Assembly: GCF_048548695.1 (NCBI RefSeq)
Contig: NZ_JBLYIF010000001.1
DNA: 64,000 bases
Reading direction: 5' to 3' (one strand)
Source of the DNA: Neptuniibacter sp048548695
Lineage (GTDB): Bacteria > Pseudomonadota > Gammaproteobacteria > Pseudomonadales > Balneatricaceae
Numbering within the stretch: position 1 is the stretch's first letter; each line of letters opens with the position of its first letter. The position numbers and the translations under genes were made by a program. Below the pieces are notes generated by a model. The model made no database searches. It had not been told where the DNA came from and saw only the letters and a program-made list of their open reading frames with translations. Below, one piece after another: positions 41,841-50,101 of the stretch.

Positions 41841-42313
41841 AAAAAGTAACCATCGTCTTGTTAGGCTGTTCCCATCTGGTGGTGGGGTTGATCGGGTTTG
41901 TGGCAGGACTGTATCTGTTGCCGATTCTGATTGCGCCACCCGGACCGAGTGCGGCTGAACTTGCACAGCTTGCCTCAGTGGCACGGTATTCGACTGAGTT
42001 TTCCAGGGATCGTAAAGACAGTGATACGCTGCATTGGGGAGAAGGTAAGGTTGCCATTACGGATGTATCTGTAGTGTTCAGTGGCAAGCTGGCACCAGGG
42101 CCGGACTACCGCTTGTATCTGTCCCCCGTTTTTGTTGAAACCGAAGCAGAATTTGAACGCCTGAAACTTTCCATGGTGCAGGTGGGGCCTGTACGCACCT
42201 TTGAAAATTTCGTGGTTGATGTCTCGGCGGAGGTCAATGTTGCTGAGTTTACGACGGTCATTGTGTGGTGTGAGAGTTTTGGCGAGTTTATTACCTCGGC
42301 ACAATATCGCTGA
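41837..42313 (+). CDS. DM13-domain protein, membrane-anchored
   Basis: A 158-aa protein with an N-terminal hydrophobic anchor (about 5-33, VTIVLLGCSHLVVGLIGFVAG) and a DM13 domain at about 60-158 (FSGKLAPGPDYRLYLSP, GPVRTFENFVVDV, and the closing VIVWCESFGEFITSAQ with its conserved Cys). DM13 domains are proposed to take part in electron transfer through that cysteine; this is prediction, not proof. The start ATG overlaps the stop of the small ORF before it. Confidence 0.85.
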   Translation: MKKVTIVLLGCSHLVVGLIGFVAGLYLLPILIAPPGPSAAELAQLASVARYSTEFSRDRKDSDTLHWGEGKVAITDVSVVFSGKLAPGPDYRLYLSPVFVETEAEFERLKLSMVQVGPVRTFENFVVDVSAEVNVAEFTTVIVWCESFGEFITSAQYR

Positions 42314-42525
42314 TGCATTGGTTGGCCAGGTTCTGCCAAGCTAGCCTGGCGACGGATAAACCACCATGTGATATCCGGCTTCACCCTGTCTCAGGCCTTC
42401 ACTAAGCGCAGCGGAGAGTCTTGTTTACTCGGCGTTAAAACTTTAAACCCCAGCGTATAAATATCTGCAGGTTTTATTAGGCTGTTGTAAGCTGTTGGCA
42501 TGTCACATCATCGGACGAATCAGAT

Positions 42526-42762
42526 ATGAAAAAATTAAAAAATGAAAAAGAGCTGGTGAAAAAGGCAATTGCTGAAGGGGTGAAATATGGTGAGGCAAGG
42601 GGTGTGGTTGAGTTCGAACCAACCGACTCAGCCACCGATAAGATCGAGTACATATACCGGTTACTGGTGCATGATAAGGTGATTCAGCCTATACCGAATG
42701 ATCAGATTTCACAGGGCTCCATGCGGCATAAGCTGGCCATCTGGGCATCTAAATTGAAATAA
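42526..42762 (+). CDS. DUF5062 family protein
   Basis: Small soluble protein of 78 aa beginning MKKLKNEKELVKKAIAEGVKY and ending SMRHKLAIWASKLK, matching DUF5062 as I know it from Vibrio and Shewanella relatives. Function unknown. The ATG has no strong ribosome site; the upstream 212 bp hold no other gene. Confidence 0.82.
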   Translation: MKKLKNEKELVKKAIAEGVKYGEARGVVEFEPTDSATDKIEYIYRLLVHDKVIQPIPNDQISQGSMRHKLAIWASKLK

Positions 42763-42857
42763 ACCTCTGGCCAGGCGGGTGGGGTTGTCGTCCATCCGGC
42801 ACACGCCATAAACTTCGCTTTATCCTCTGACAACGGTGTTAACTAATACGCTAATCT

Positions 42858-43271
42858 ATGCTGACAATTTCTAACGCTGTCTCCATCCCCGATGATGAGA
42901 TCGAAATCACCGCCATTCGTGCTCAGGGAGCTGGCGGGCAAAATGTGAATAAGGTCGCTTCGGCTATCCATTTACGATTTGATATTCCAGCGTCATCCCT
43001 GCCCGATTTTTATAAGGAACGCTTGCTGGCGCTGTCAGATAATCGCCTCAGTAAAGAGGGCGTAATTATCATCAAAGCGCAGAGCTTTCGTACCCAAGAG
43101 AAAAACCGGGAAGATGCACTGGCGCGTCTGGTTGAGTTGATTAAGCAAGCAACAAAAACGCAGAAAGCCCGGCGCCCAACCAAGGCAACAAGAGCGTCCC
43201 AAAAACGGCGGATGGATAAAAAGACCCATCGCGGCAAAATTAAGTCGCTACGCGGTAAGCCGGTTGATTAG
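42858..43271 (+). CDS. arfB: peptidyl-tRNA hydrolase ArfB
   Basis: Ribosome rescue factor of 137 aa (E. coli YaeJ/ArfB 140). The catalytic GGQ motif lies in RAQGAGGQNVNKVASAI. The C-terminal tail is strongly basic (KARRPTKATRASQKRRMDKKTHRGKIK in its pattern), which enters the empty mRNA channel of stalled ribosomes. It frees nascent peptides when no stop codon is present. Stand-alone gene. Confidence 0.95.
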   Translation: MLTISNAVSIPDDEIEITAIRAQGAGGQNVNKVASAIHLRFDIPASSLPDFYKERLLALSDNRLSKEGVIIIKAQSFRTQEKNREDALARLVELIKQATKTQKARRPTKATRASQKRRMDKKTHRGKIKSLRGKPVD

Positions 43272-43340
43272 CCTTAGGTGCTAGTGGCCGGGGAGGCGCT
43301 ACACTGATGTTATCTTCAGTAGATGTGAACAAGGTAGACC

Positions 43341-43643
43341 ATGCTTAGCTGTCCCCACTGTCATTGCCACATTATCCTACGTGACTTGCCTCATCAGGGC
43401 TTTTGGCGCAGTGACCGGCGTTGCCCCAACTGTGGTGAACACTTCAGGGTGGATGCGAAAACTCGGCACCTACAGGCATGGTTTATCGGGGTGGCACTGG
43501 TGTCGTTGCTGCTTACGGTGCTGCTGTATTTCAGAGGCGGCACCGATTGTCTGCTGGTGACCTTGATCAGTTACCTGCTGCTGGCGGGGCTGATTGGCTG
43601 GGGCAATCGTAAGGTGTATTTAGTACCATTAAAAAAGGAATAG
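43341..43643 (+). CDS. zinc-ribbon membrane protein, unknown
   Basis: A 100-aa protein. An N-terminal zinc ribbon (CPHCHCHI...CPNCGEHF, about 4-35) is followed by two hydrophobic helices (about 47-64 and 70-88). The C-terminus is basic. The layout, a cytoplasmic zinc finger on a two-helix anchor, recalls CXXC-type 20-kDa-like small proteins, but I assign no function. ATG 43341 follows AAGGTAG. Confidence 0.78.
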   Translation: MLSCPHCHCHIILRDLPHQGFWRSDRRCPNCGEHFRVDAKTRHLQAWFIGVALVSLLLTVLLYFRGGTDCLLVTLISYLLLAGLIGWGNRKVYLVPLKKE

Positions 43644-43655
43644 CAGCGAGGTTAC

Positions 43656-43742
43656 ATGTCAATTGCAGGCGTGACTTTTCTGGTTCCGATGGTTGCGATT
43701 ATCCGGGGGTGTATCTGGTTGGATGAATGGGTAACTAGCTGA
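43656..43742 (+). pseudogene. remnant of an EamA/DMT transporter (C-terminal piece)
   Basis: A 28-codon reading, MSIAGVTFLVPMVAIIRGC followed by IWLDEWVTS, then stop. It resembles the ninth helix region of EamA drug/metabolite transporters (pattern TFLVPVxAxLxGxxxLxE). Nothing of the rest of such a gene is found before or after. It is most simply a decayed fragment; a stop and probable frameshifts cut it. Confidence 0.45.
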
Positions 43743-43798
43743 CTAAGCTGGAGTGAATGGCTGGCGGCTTTGGTGCCATCTAAATGAGGTGTTCACAG

Positions 43799-44212
43799 AT
43801 GGAAAGCAGTATCTTTTTGCCCATCATGACGTTGGCAGGCTGGACCTTGTTGGTGTTAATGGTGATTCCGTTTCGGCGTTTTAAAGCCGGTTTTGCCGGA
43901 GAGGTCAGAACCGGGGACTTCATACTTGGCGAGTCACCCCATGTCCCTGGTTGGGTGCAATTGGCCAATCGCAATTTTATGAACTTGCTTGAGGTTCCGG
44001 TACTGTTTTATCTGGTGGGGTTGATCGCCTATCTGACGGAGCAGGTGACCTTGCTGACACTCTGGCTTGCTTGGCTGTTTGTTGCCGCGCGGGTGCTGCA
44101 TAGTGTGGTGCATCTGACCTACAACCGGGTGGCTCACCGGCTGATTTTTTTCACCGTGGCCAATCTGCTGTTGATCGCGTTTTGGTTACAGGTTTTCTGG
44201 GGCTTGATATAA
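43799..44212 (+). CDS. MAPEG family membrane protein
   Basis: A 137-aa integral membrane protein with four helices, beginning MESSIFLPIMTLAGWTLLVL. The MAPEG pattern is seen in NRNFMNLLEVPVLFYLVGL (the NxxExxP-type signature) and in ARVLHSVVHLTYNRVAHR. Eukaryotic relatives are glutathione- or leukotriene-linked enzymes; for bacterial short forms the substrate is unknown. ATG 43799 has GAGGTG upstream; ATG 43784 has none. Confidence 0.86.
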   Translation: MESSIFLPIMTLAGWTLLVLMVIPFRRFKAGFAGEVRTGDFILGESPHVPGWVQLANRNFMNLLEVPVLFYLVGLIAYLTEQVTLLTLWLAWLFVAARVLHSVVHLTYNRVAHRLIFFTVANLLLIAFWLQVFWGLI

Positions 44213-44215
44213 GCG

Positions 44216-44542
44216 ATGAAAGCGGATCAGCAATGCGGGCGTTATCCCACCCCGCAAGCCTTAGCTGAAGCAGAGCGTGTGCTGCGACTTTCAACCGAGC
44301 AGCAGCGCTACCACCCTGCAGCAGTTGCTGCCGATACTGCTGAATTGCAGCATATCAACACCTATGGGCCACTGCCGGAATTTTATCTTGATCAGCCGTT
44401 TAGTTGCCGCCAGTGCGGCCGCTGGGAGATCTGGCTGGCAACCGCGCAAAAATGGTATTACGAGACAGCCAAAGGCCATATTCAGGCTCAGGCAGTGCTA
44501 TGCCATGGTTGCCGCAAAGCGGCCGCCCGGGGCGGGTCTTGA
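44216..44542 (+). CDS. zinc-ribbon domain protein (zf-trcl type)
   Basis: A 108-aa soluble protein. The C-terminal half has two CxxC pairs: FSCRQCGRWEIW and VLCHGCRKAAA, with KWYYETAKG between, matching the probable zinc-ribbon domain. The N-terminal half is helical and not conserved to my knowledge. It starts three bases after the MAPEG stop and is followed by the thioesterase 28 bp later, so the three likely form an operon. Function unknown. Confidence 0.83.
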   Translation: MKADQQCGRYPTPQALAEAERVLRLSTEQQRYHPAAVAADTAELQHINTYGPLPEFYLDQPFSCRQCGRWEIWLATAQKWYYETAKGHIQAQAVLCHGCRKAAARGGS

Positions 44543-44570
44543 GCGATGATGACCATGCAAGGGGCAAGCA

Positions 44571-44984
44571 ATGTCAAAACCTGATTTAGCGTCTTTACAA
44601 CATTTTCTGGCGACTGAATTTCCACAAACCCCCTGTTTGATTGAAGCGGTAACGGAGGGTGTAGTGAGAGTGCGGCACCCTGTAGGCCCCGAGTCACTGC
44701 GCCCGGGCGGCACAGTCTCTGGCCCGGTATTGATGGCTGCAGCTGATGTGGCGCTGTATGTTGCTATTCTGGCAGAGATTGGCCTGGAACCCTTGGCAGT
44801 GACCACCCAGCTGAGTATTAATTTCCTGCGCAAGCCTGCAGCAGGCAAGGATATCCTTGCCGAATGTCATTTGCTGAAAACCGGCCGCACATTGGTGGTC
44901 GGTGAAGTGAGCCTGTTTTCTGCAGGTGATGCCGCTCCGGTGGCCCATGTCGTCGGCACCTATGCCGTACCAATTAAGACTTAA
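44571..44984 (+). CDS. PaaI-type hotdog thioesterase
   Basis: Hotdog-fold protein of 137 aa. The family core is seen as RPGGTVSGPVLMAAADVALYVAI (helix with the catalytic Asp) and TTQLSINFLRKPAAGKDI. It should hydrolyse acyl-CoA thioesters; the acyl group is unknown. ATG 44571 has AAGGGG seven bases upstream. Confidence 0.87.
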   Translation: MSKPDLASLQHFLATEFPQTPCLIEAVTEGVVRVRHPVGPESLRPGGTVSGPVLMAAADVALYVAILAEIGLEPLAVTTQLSINFLRKPAAGKDILAECHLLKTGRTLVVGEVSLFSAGDAAPVAHVVGTYAVPIKT

Positions 44985-45126
44985 GAACTAATTGAGTAAA
45001 CCATAGAGGCATCGACAGATTAATGACTCAGGATTTACTGTAATCAGCCGTTAAGAAAATATTGTGCCATAAAGCTGTTGGTCGACCACTGGAATGAATG
45101 ACGAAGATAATAATAAGAGGCAAGGA

Positions 45127-46353
45127 ATGGGCATTATCAAGGTAGGGCTCGGCCATTCAACCGACGCTACAGAAGCGGCAACTCAGGCGATGGCCACTAC
45201 CCCCAAGCCGGGTTTAGTTATCTGTTTTGCATGTTTTGGTTTGGATGTTCCCTCTGTATATGAAGCCGTTAGGGCTGTTGTAGGTGAGGCCGTGCCGGTT
45301 ATTGGCGGCAGTTCATCGGGTGAATTTTCCAGTCTGATGCCGGAACCTGTTACTGGCACAGTCATGGTCCTGACACTGCAAAGCTCCTATTTCAGTGTGG
45401 GTGTTGGTGTGGGGGAAAACCTTTCCACCGCTCCGGAAAACGCTGCTTGTGACGCGATTCGTAATGCCCACGATACCTTGCTTGCTAACCCCGCGGTGAT
45501 GTCATTGATGGCCATTGCGTTGGACAGTAAGGGTGCATCTGAAGTGTCGCGCTTGAAGTCACAGGTCAATATGGTGTTGCCCGATGGCACCTCCGGTCAG
45601 GAAGAAGCTTTCTTGCGTGGCTTGATCCGCAAAACCGGTACCACCGCTCAGGTGATAGGCGGCTCCACCGGTAATGACCTTCAGGCTGATCACTCGTTTC
45701 AGATCTGCAACGGTGTTTACAAAGATTCCGCCGTGGTTGCCAGTTTCAGTAGTGGGGTGAAAATGGGTACCGCCATGGGGCATCCATACCTGCCAGCTGG
45801 TAAAGGTGCAGTGGTGACCAGTGCCAAGGGGCGTGTTGTAAATACGCTGAACGGTAAACCTGCCGCAGATGTGCTGCAGCGTTTGCTGGAAAGTGATGAA
45901 CTGACGCCTGAGTTATTTATCCAGAATCCATTTGGCATCAAGTCTTCCGATGTGTTCGGTGAATACACCATCAAGAGTGCGCAAGCGGTGAATGATGATG
46001 GCAGTGTGACGTTTTATGCAGAAATTCCCCAGGGCGAATTTTTGCGTGAAATGAAAACTGACCCAGATACCGCGCGCAAACAGTTCCGGGAAACTCTAGA
46101 AAACGCCATCATTGATGCCGGCTGTAAAAAAGTCGCTGCCGTGGTGGTGTTCAACTGTATTTTGCGTCACGACCTGAAATGCCGCCTGGGTGTCGATGAT
46201 GTGGGCATCATCAAAGAGGTATGTGGTGAGGATGTGACTGTGATCGGCTTCAACACCTTTGGTGAGCAGGGCGCAACGTTGGGCGGCTCAATGGGCCACT
46301 ATAACCAGACCGCCACTGTGCTGGTCATAGCGGAAGAAGTGATTACCCAGTAA
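45127..46353 (+). CDS. FIST domain sensory protein
   Basis: A 408-aa soluble protein with FIST_N (about 5-205; ICFACFGLDVPSVYEAVR, IGGSSSGEFSS) and FIST_C (about 215-395; VVFNCILRHDLKC, GFNTFGEQG). FIST domains are proposed ligand sensors, perhaps for amino acids or other small molecules, usually in signalling proteins. Here the domain pair stands alone with no fused output domain. ATG 45127 has AAGAGG six bases upstream; ATG 45094 would add 11 polar residues without a ribosome site. It is the last plus-strand gene before the ABC exporter on the other strand. Confidence 0.87.
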   Translation: MGIIKVGLGHSTDATEAATQAMATTPKPGLVICFACFGLDVPSVYEAVRAVVGEAVPVIGGSSSGEFSSLMPEPVTGTVMVLTLQSSYFSVGVGVGENLSTAPENAACDAIRNAHDTLLANPAVMSLMAIALDSKGASEVSRLKSQVNMVLPDGTSGQEEAFLRGLIRKTGTTAQVIGGSTGNDLQADHSFQICNGVYKDSAVVASFSSGVKMGTAMGHPYLPAGKGAVVTSAKGRVVNTLNGKPAADVLQRLLESDELTPELFIQNPFGIKSSDVFGEYTIKSAQAVNDDGSVTFYAEIPQGEFLREMKTDPDTARKQFRETLENAIIDAGCKKVAAVVVFNCILRHDLKCRLGVDDVGIIKEVCGEDVTVIGFNTFGEQGATLGGSMGHYNQTATVLVIAEEVITQ

Positions 46354-46378
46354 ACCATTGCTTCAGGCTGCACGATTA

Positions 46379-46402
46379 TTCGCCCCGCTGATGCGGGGCG
46401 AA
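46379..46402. other. hairpin between convergent genes
   Basis: TTCGCCCCGC, loop TGAT, GCGGGGCGAA: perfect 10-bp stem between the FIST gene and the ABC permease. No T-run on either strand, so termination is likely weak or rho-assisted. Confidence 0.6.
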
Positions 46403-46415
46403 CTGTTCCGGGGGC

Positions 46416-47177
46416 TTACTGTTTGAGTTTGTAGCCGGTGCGGAAGATCCACCAGGTGCCGGTCAAACAGAGAAACAGGAACAGCAGCGTCATGCTCAGG
46501 CTTACCGCCAGATTCACGTCAGCCGCGCCATAAAACGCCCAGCGCAAGCCACTGATCAGATATACCACCGGATTAAACAGTGACAGCGACTGCCAGGGTT
46601 CCGGCAGCATGTTGATGGAATAAAATGCACCGCCAAGAAAGGTCAGTGGGGTAATCACCATCAGCGGAATCAACTGCAGTTTCTGAAAGTCATCCGCCCA
46701 AATGCCAATGATAAAACCAAACATGCTAAACGTAATGGACGTCAGCAGCAGAAAACCCACTACCCAAAGGGGATGATCCAGACTGTAGTCGACAAACAGT
46801 CTTGCCGTCAGCAGGATTAAAACGCCGATCATCATCGATTTGGTGGCAGCGGCACCGACATATCCAATGACCACCTCCAGCGGTGAAACCGGTGCCGATA
46901 GCACTTCGTAAATGGTACCGGAAAACTTCGGAAAAAAGATGCCGAAAGAGGCATTGGAGATACTCTCACTCAACAGAGACAGCATCAGCAGGCCGGGAAT
47001 GATATAAGCACCGTAGTCGATGCCGTCGATAGCACCCATGCGACTGCCGATGGCGGTGCCAAACACGATAAAGTACAGGGACGTGGACAGTACCGGTGAA
47101 ATAATGCTTTGCATCAGGGTACGCCGGGTACGCGCCATCTCAAACCGATAGATCGCCAGAATGCCGTGAATATTCAT
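46416..47177 (-). CDS. ABC-2 type transporter permease (YadH-like)
   Basis: Integral membrane permease of 253 aa with six helices, ABC-2 family. Segments GTIYEVLSAPVSPLEVVIGY and PLTFLGGAFYSINMLPEPWQ are typical of the YadH/NodJ-like exporters. It overlaps the ATPase gene by four bases (ATG inside the stop region). Substrate unknown. Confidence 0.93.
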   Translation of the reverse strand: MNIHGILAIYRFEMARTRRTLMQSIISPVLSTSLYFIVFGTAIGSRMGAIDGIDYGAYIIPGLLMLSLLSESISNASFGIFFPKFSGTIYEVLSAPVSPLEVVIGYVGAAATKSMMIGVLILLTARLFVDYSLDHPLWVVGFLLLTSITFSMFGFIIGIWADDFQKLQLIPLMVITPLTFLGGAFYSINMLPEPWQSLSLFNPVVYLISGLRWAFYGAADVNLAVSLSMTLLFLFLCLTGTWWIFRTGYKLKQ

Positions 47178-48100
47178 CGCGGTTCTCCCACCAGACTGAC
47201 AAAAATATCCTCCAGCGAACTCTGGCGCGATTGCAGATCTTTAAAGTCCAGCCCCTGCTGACTGAGGCTGCGCATCAGCTCGGCAATGCCAGTATGGTCA
47301 TGCTGGGCATCAAAGTGGTAGGTCAGGGTCTGACCATCCTCACTCAGACTGAGGTTATAACCACTTAGTCCGGCGGGCACCTCTGTCAGTGGGCTTTGTA
47401 GCTGGACCTGTAGCTCTTTACGTCCCAGCTTGTTCATCAGTGCGGTTTTTTCCTCTACCAGAATCAGTTCGCCCCGGCTGATGACCCCAATACGGTCGGC
47501 CATCTCTTCCGCTTCTTCGATGTAGTGGGTGGTGAGGATAATGGTCACGCCACGTTCGCGCAGTTGGCGAACCATCTCCCACATATCCCGGCGAAGTTCC
47601 ACATCGACACCGGCGGTGGGTTCGTCCAAAAACAGGATCTGTGGTTCATGGGACAGCGCCTTGGCGATCATCACCCGGCGTTTCATACCGCCCGACAGGG
47701 CGAGAATACGACTACTTTTTTTCTCCCACAGCGACAACTGGCGCAGCAGAGATTCGATATAGTCCGGATCAGGTGCCTTGCCGAATAAGCCCCGGCTGAA
47801 ACAGACCGTATCCCAGACACTTTCAAAGGCATCGGTGGCCAGCTCCTGAGGAACCAGACCAATCAGGCTGCGCACCTCGCGGTAGTCGCGCTGGATATCC
47901 AGGCCATCTGCTTGAATAGTGCCACCACTGGCATTAACGATGCCGCAGATAATGCTGATAAGGGTGGTTTTGCCGGCCCCGTTGGGGCCGAGCAGGGCGA
48001 AGATTTCGCCGCGTTGGATGGTCAGGTTGATACCCCTGAGCGCATGATGCCCTGACGCATAGACTTTGCTGACATCATTGATCGACAGAATCGGTTCCAC
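47174..48100 (-). CDS. ABC transporter ATP-binding protein (YadG-like)
   Basis: ATPase of 308 aa. Walker A GPNGAGKTT (about 38-46), signature LSGGMKRRV, Walker B ILFLDEPTAGVD, H-loop TTHYIEEAEEM. The C-terminal extension of about 70 residues after the core is typical of DrrA/CcmA-type exporters. It partners the permease downstream. Likely an exporter of a hydrophobic compound, but the cargo is unknown. Promoters for this pair and for the diheme gene share a 147-bp divergent gap. Confidence 0.94.
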   Translation of the reverse strand: MEPILSINDVSKVYASGHHALRGINLTIQRGEIFALLGPNGAGKTTLISIICGIVNASGGTIQADGLDIQRDYREVRSLIGLVPQELATDAFESVWDTVCFSRGLFGKAPDPDYIESLLRQLSLWEKKSSRILALSGGMKRRVMIAKALSHEPQILFLDEPTAGVDVELRRDMWEMVRQLRERGVTIILTTHYIEEAEEMADRIGVISRGELILVEEKTALMNKLGRKELQVQLQSPLTEVPAGLSGYNLSLSEDGQTLTYHFDAQHDHTGIAELMRSLSQQGLDFKDLQSRQSSLEDIFVSLVGEPR

Positions 48101-48247
48101 TGTATCTCCAGAATTAACAGGCTGGCTGAAACATCACAGCTGTGTTTGACAGAGTAGCAGACCAGAGTGCCATTAATGACGGTCATGTGGCAGTCATAAT
48201 TGCGCATTAGGCTGTTGCAGAAATTTTAACTCAGCAGGATGCGCCCC

Positions 48248-49951
48248 ATGTTCGAATACTCCCATACCCGCCTGTGGTGTCTTATTACCGCTGCGACTGT
48301 AATGACTGGCTGCATGTCAGAGTCTGCTAAGCAGGCCGATATCACTACACAGCCACTCTATCAGCAATTGCTAAATGAACTGCAGCAACAGGGCGGTATC
48401 TGGGGTGATCGGTTGGAGGGTGTTAGCCCGGTGCATACTGTATTTAATGCCGAAGCGCCGATTCCGCCGCAGTGCTATACCCGCACAGAGGGTACCTATA
48501 ACCCTTGTTATGTCTGCCATCAGGATGCCGTTCCAGGCCGGGAAAACCAGATGCAGGATGGCGAGCAGCAGTTGGCCTACAACTTCTCTGATGTCGGTGT
48601 TACCAACCACTGGCAGAACCTGTTTGAGGACCGTAGTGACAAAGTGGCGGCGATCAGTGATGCCGAAATTTTGGCCTGGGTTGATCAAGATAACTACAGC
48701 GCACTCAGCGAGCGCCTGCTGCAGGCGGGTTTCAAAGGTTGGGTGCCTGACCTGAAAAATCTGCAGTTGGGTGCTGCCGCATTTGATCAGTTTGGCTTTG
48801 CCCTGGATGGCAGTGGTTGGGTGGCGTTTAACTACAAACCTTTTCCCAGTACCTTCTGGCCCACCAACGGCTCTACTGATGATGTCATGATTCGGCTGGC
48901 TGAGCCTTACCGTACCGATGCCAAAGGCCTGCCATCGTTGGATGTGTATCGCGCGAATCTGGCACTGGTCGAGGCCAACCTGAAAGGGCTGGCACGCATC
49001 TCTTCTTTGCCGGTGGATGAACGTGTTTTGGCTAGCGACCTGAATGGCGATAACCAGCTCAGCGTGGTGACTGAGATACTGGCCGCTAATGACTATCAGG
49101 GGGCCGCCAACGGCTATTTCAAAGATACCTCGTTGTATCCGCAAGGCACCGAGTTTCTGCATACGGTGCGGTATCTGGGTATTACCGATAACGGTGAAAT
49201 CACTGTTTCCAAACGCATGAAAGAGGTGCGCTACCTGAAAAAATGGGTTGGCATGCGCAAGGACAACTACGCCCGGGAATATGAAAGCGAGATCTTCGAG
49301 AAAGAGCTGGGCCACCTGCCACAGTATAAAAGTGTCGGCGACTATGGACTGGATAACGATTTTGGCTGGTCGGTACAGGGCTTTATTGAAGACGTGAATG
49401 GTGAACTGCGCGTAGCCAGTTATGAAGAAAACCTGTTCTGCATGGGCTGTCACTCATCGATCGGTGCCACCATTGACAAGACCTTCAGTTTTCCGCGCAA
49501 GGTCGACGGTGCTAAAGGCTGGGGTTATATCAACCTTAAAGGTATGCCGGATGCCCCCAATATGGGTGAGCTAAAGGGTGAAATTATCACCTACTTGGAA
49601 CGGGTTGGCGGCGGCGGTGAGTTCCGCAGCAATCCCGAGATGCAGCAACGCTGGTTTGATCAGTCGGGCACCCGCCTGGATGCTGCCAAAATTGCCCAGG
49701 CACGGGATGTCTATGATCTGATTGTGCCCTCGATTCCCCGGGCATTGGAGCTGAACAAAGCCTACAAGGTGATCGTGACGGAGCAGGACTTTATGTTTGG
49801 TCGCGACGCGACTGTTAGCCCACCTGACAACGTGTTCGAAAAAATCGACATGCAAACCGCACCAACACTACCAGATGAAAAGTTCTATCGCTGGGATATC
49901 CGCCTGGATTGGCAGGCGGGGCCATCATCGCAACTGGCAGAACAACCCTGA
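48248..49951 (+). CDS. diheme c-type lipoprotein, unknown
   Basis: A 567-aa exported protein. A lipoprotein signal (LITAATVMTGC, Cys22) is followed by two c-type heme sites: CYVCH at 87-91 and CMGCH at 398-402. The long region between contains LDGSGWVAFNYKPFPSTFWP and EYESEIFEKELGHLP, not known to me from a defined cytochrome family. It should sit on a periplasm-facing membrane. ATG 48248 is preferred; ATG 48239 adds three residues. The next gene is a secreted PhoX-like protein 150 bp on, in the same direction, which suggests a joint module. Confidence 0.78.
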   Translation: MFEYSHTRLWCLITAATVMTGCMSESAKQADITTQPLYQQLLNELQQQGGIWGDRLEGVSPVHTVFNAEAPIPPQCYTRTEGTYNPCYVCHQDAVPGRENQMQDGEQQLAYNFSDVGVTNHWQNLFEDRSDKVAAISDAEILAWVDQDNYSALSERLLQAGFKGWVPDLKNLQLGAAAFDQFGFALDGSGWVAFNYKPFPSTFWPTNGSTDDVMIRLAEPYRTDAKGLPSLDVYRANLALVEANLKGLARISSLPVDERVLASDLNGDNQLSVVTEILAANDYQGAANGYFKDTSLYPQGTEFLHTVRYLGITDNGEITVSKRMKEVRYLKKWVGMRKDNYAREYESEIFEKELGHLPQYKSVGDYGLDNDFGWSVQGFIEDVNGELRVASYEENLFCMGCHSSIGATIDKTFSFPRKVDGAKGWGYINLKGMPDAPNMGELKGEIITYLERVGGGGEFRSNPEMQQRWFDQSGTRLDAAKIAQARDVYDLIVPSIPRALELNKAYKVIVTEQDFMFGRDATVSPPDNVFEKIDMQTAPTLPDEKFYRWDIRLDWQAGPSSQLAEQP

Positions 49952-50101
49952 GCCTGTCGGTAGTGATTATGAATTATTTAAGTCGTCTTTTTTTCGTCAA
50001 GTCACGGTCACAAAGGACCTGCATGATGTGCGTGCGCTGAACCTTAACCCCTCCCTATGCGCGGTTGCTCGTTCAAGTAAACATTTACATGGAGAAGTCA
50101 G

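Noticed and set aside
49952..50101. 23-codon frame between the diheme and PhoX-like genes
   Set aside because: No ribosome site and no recognisable sequence; the gap looks like an ordinary leader.
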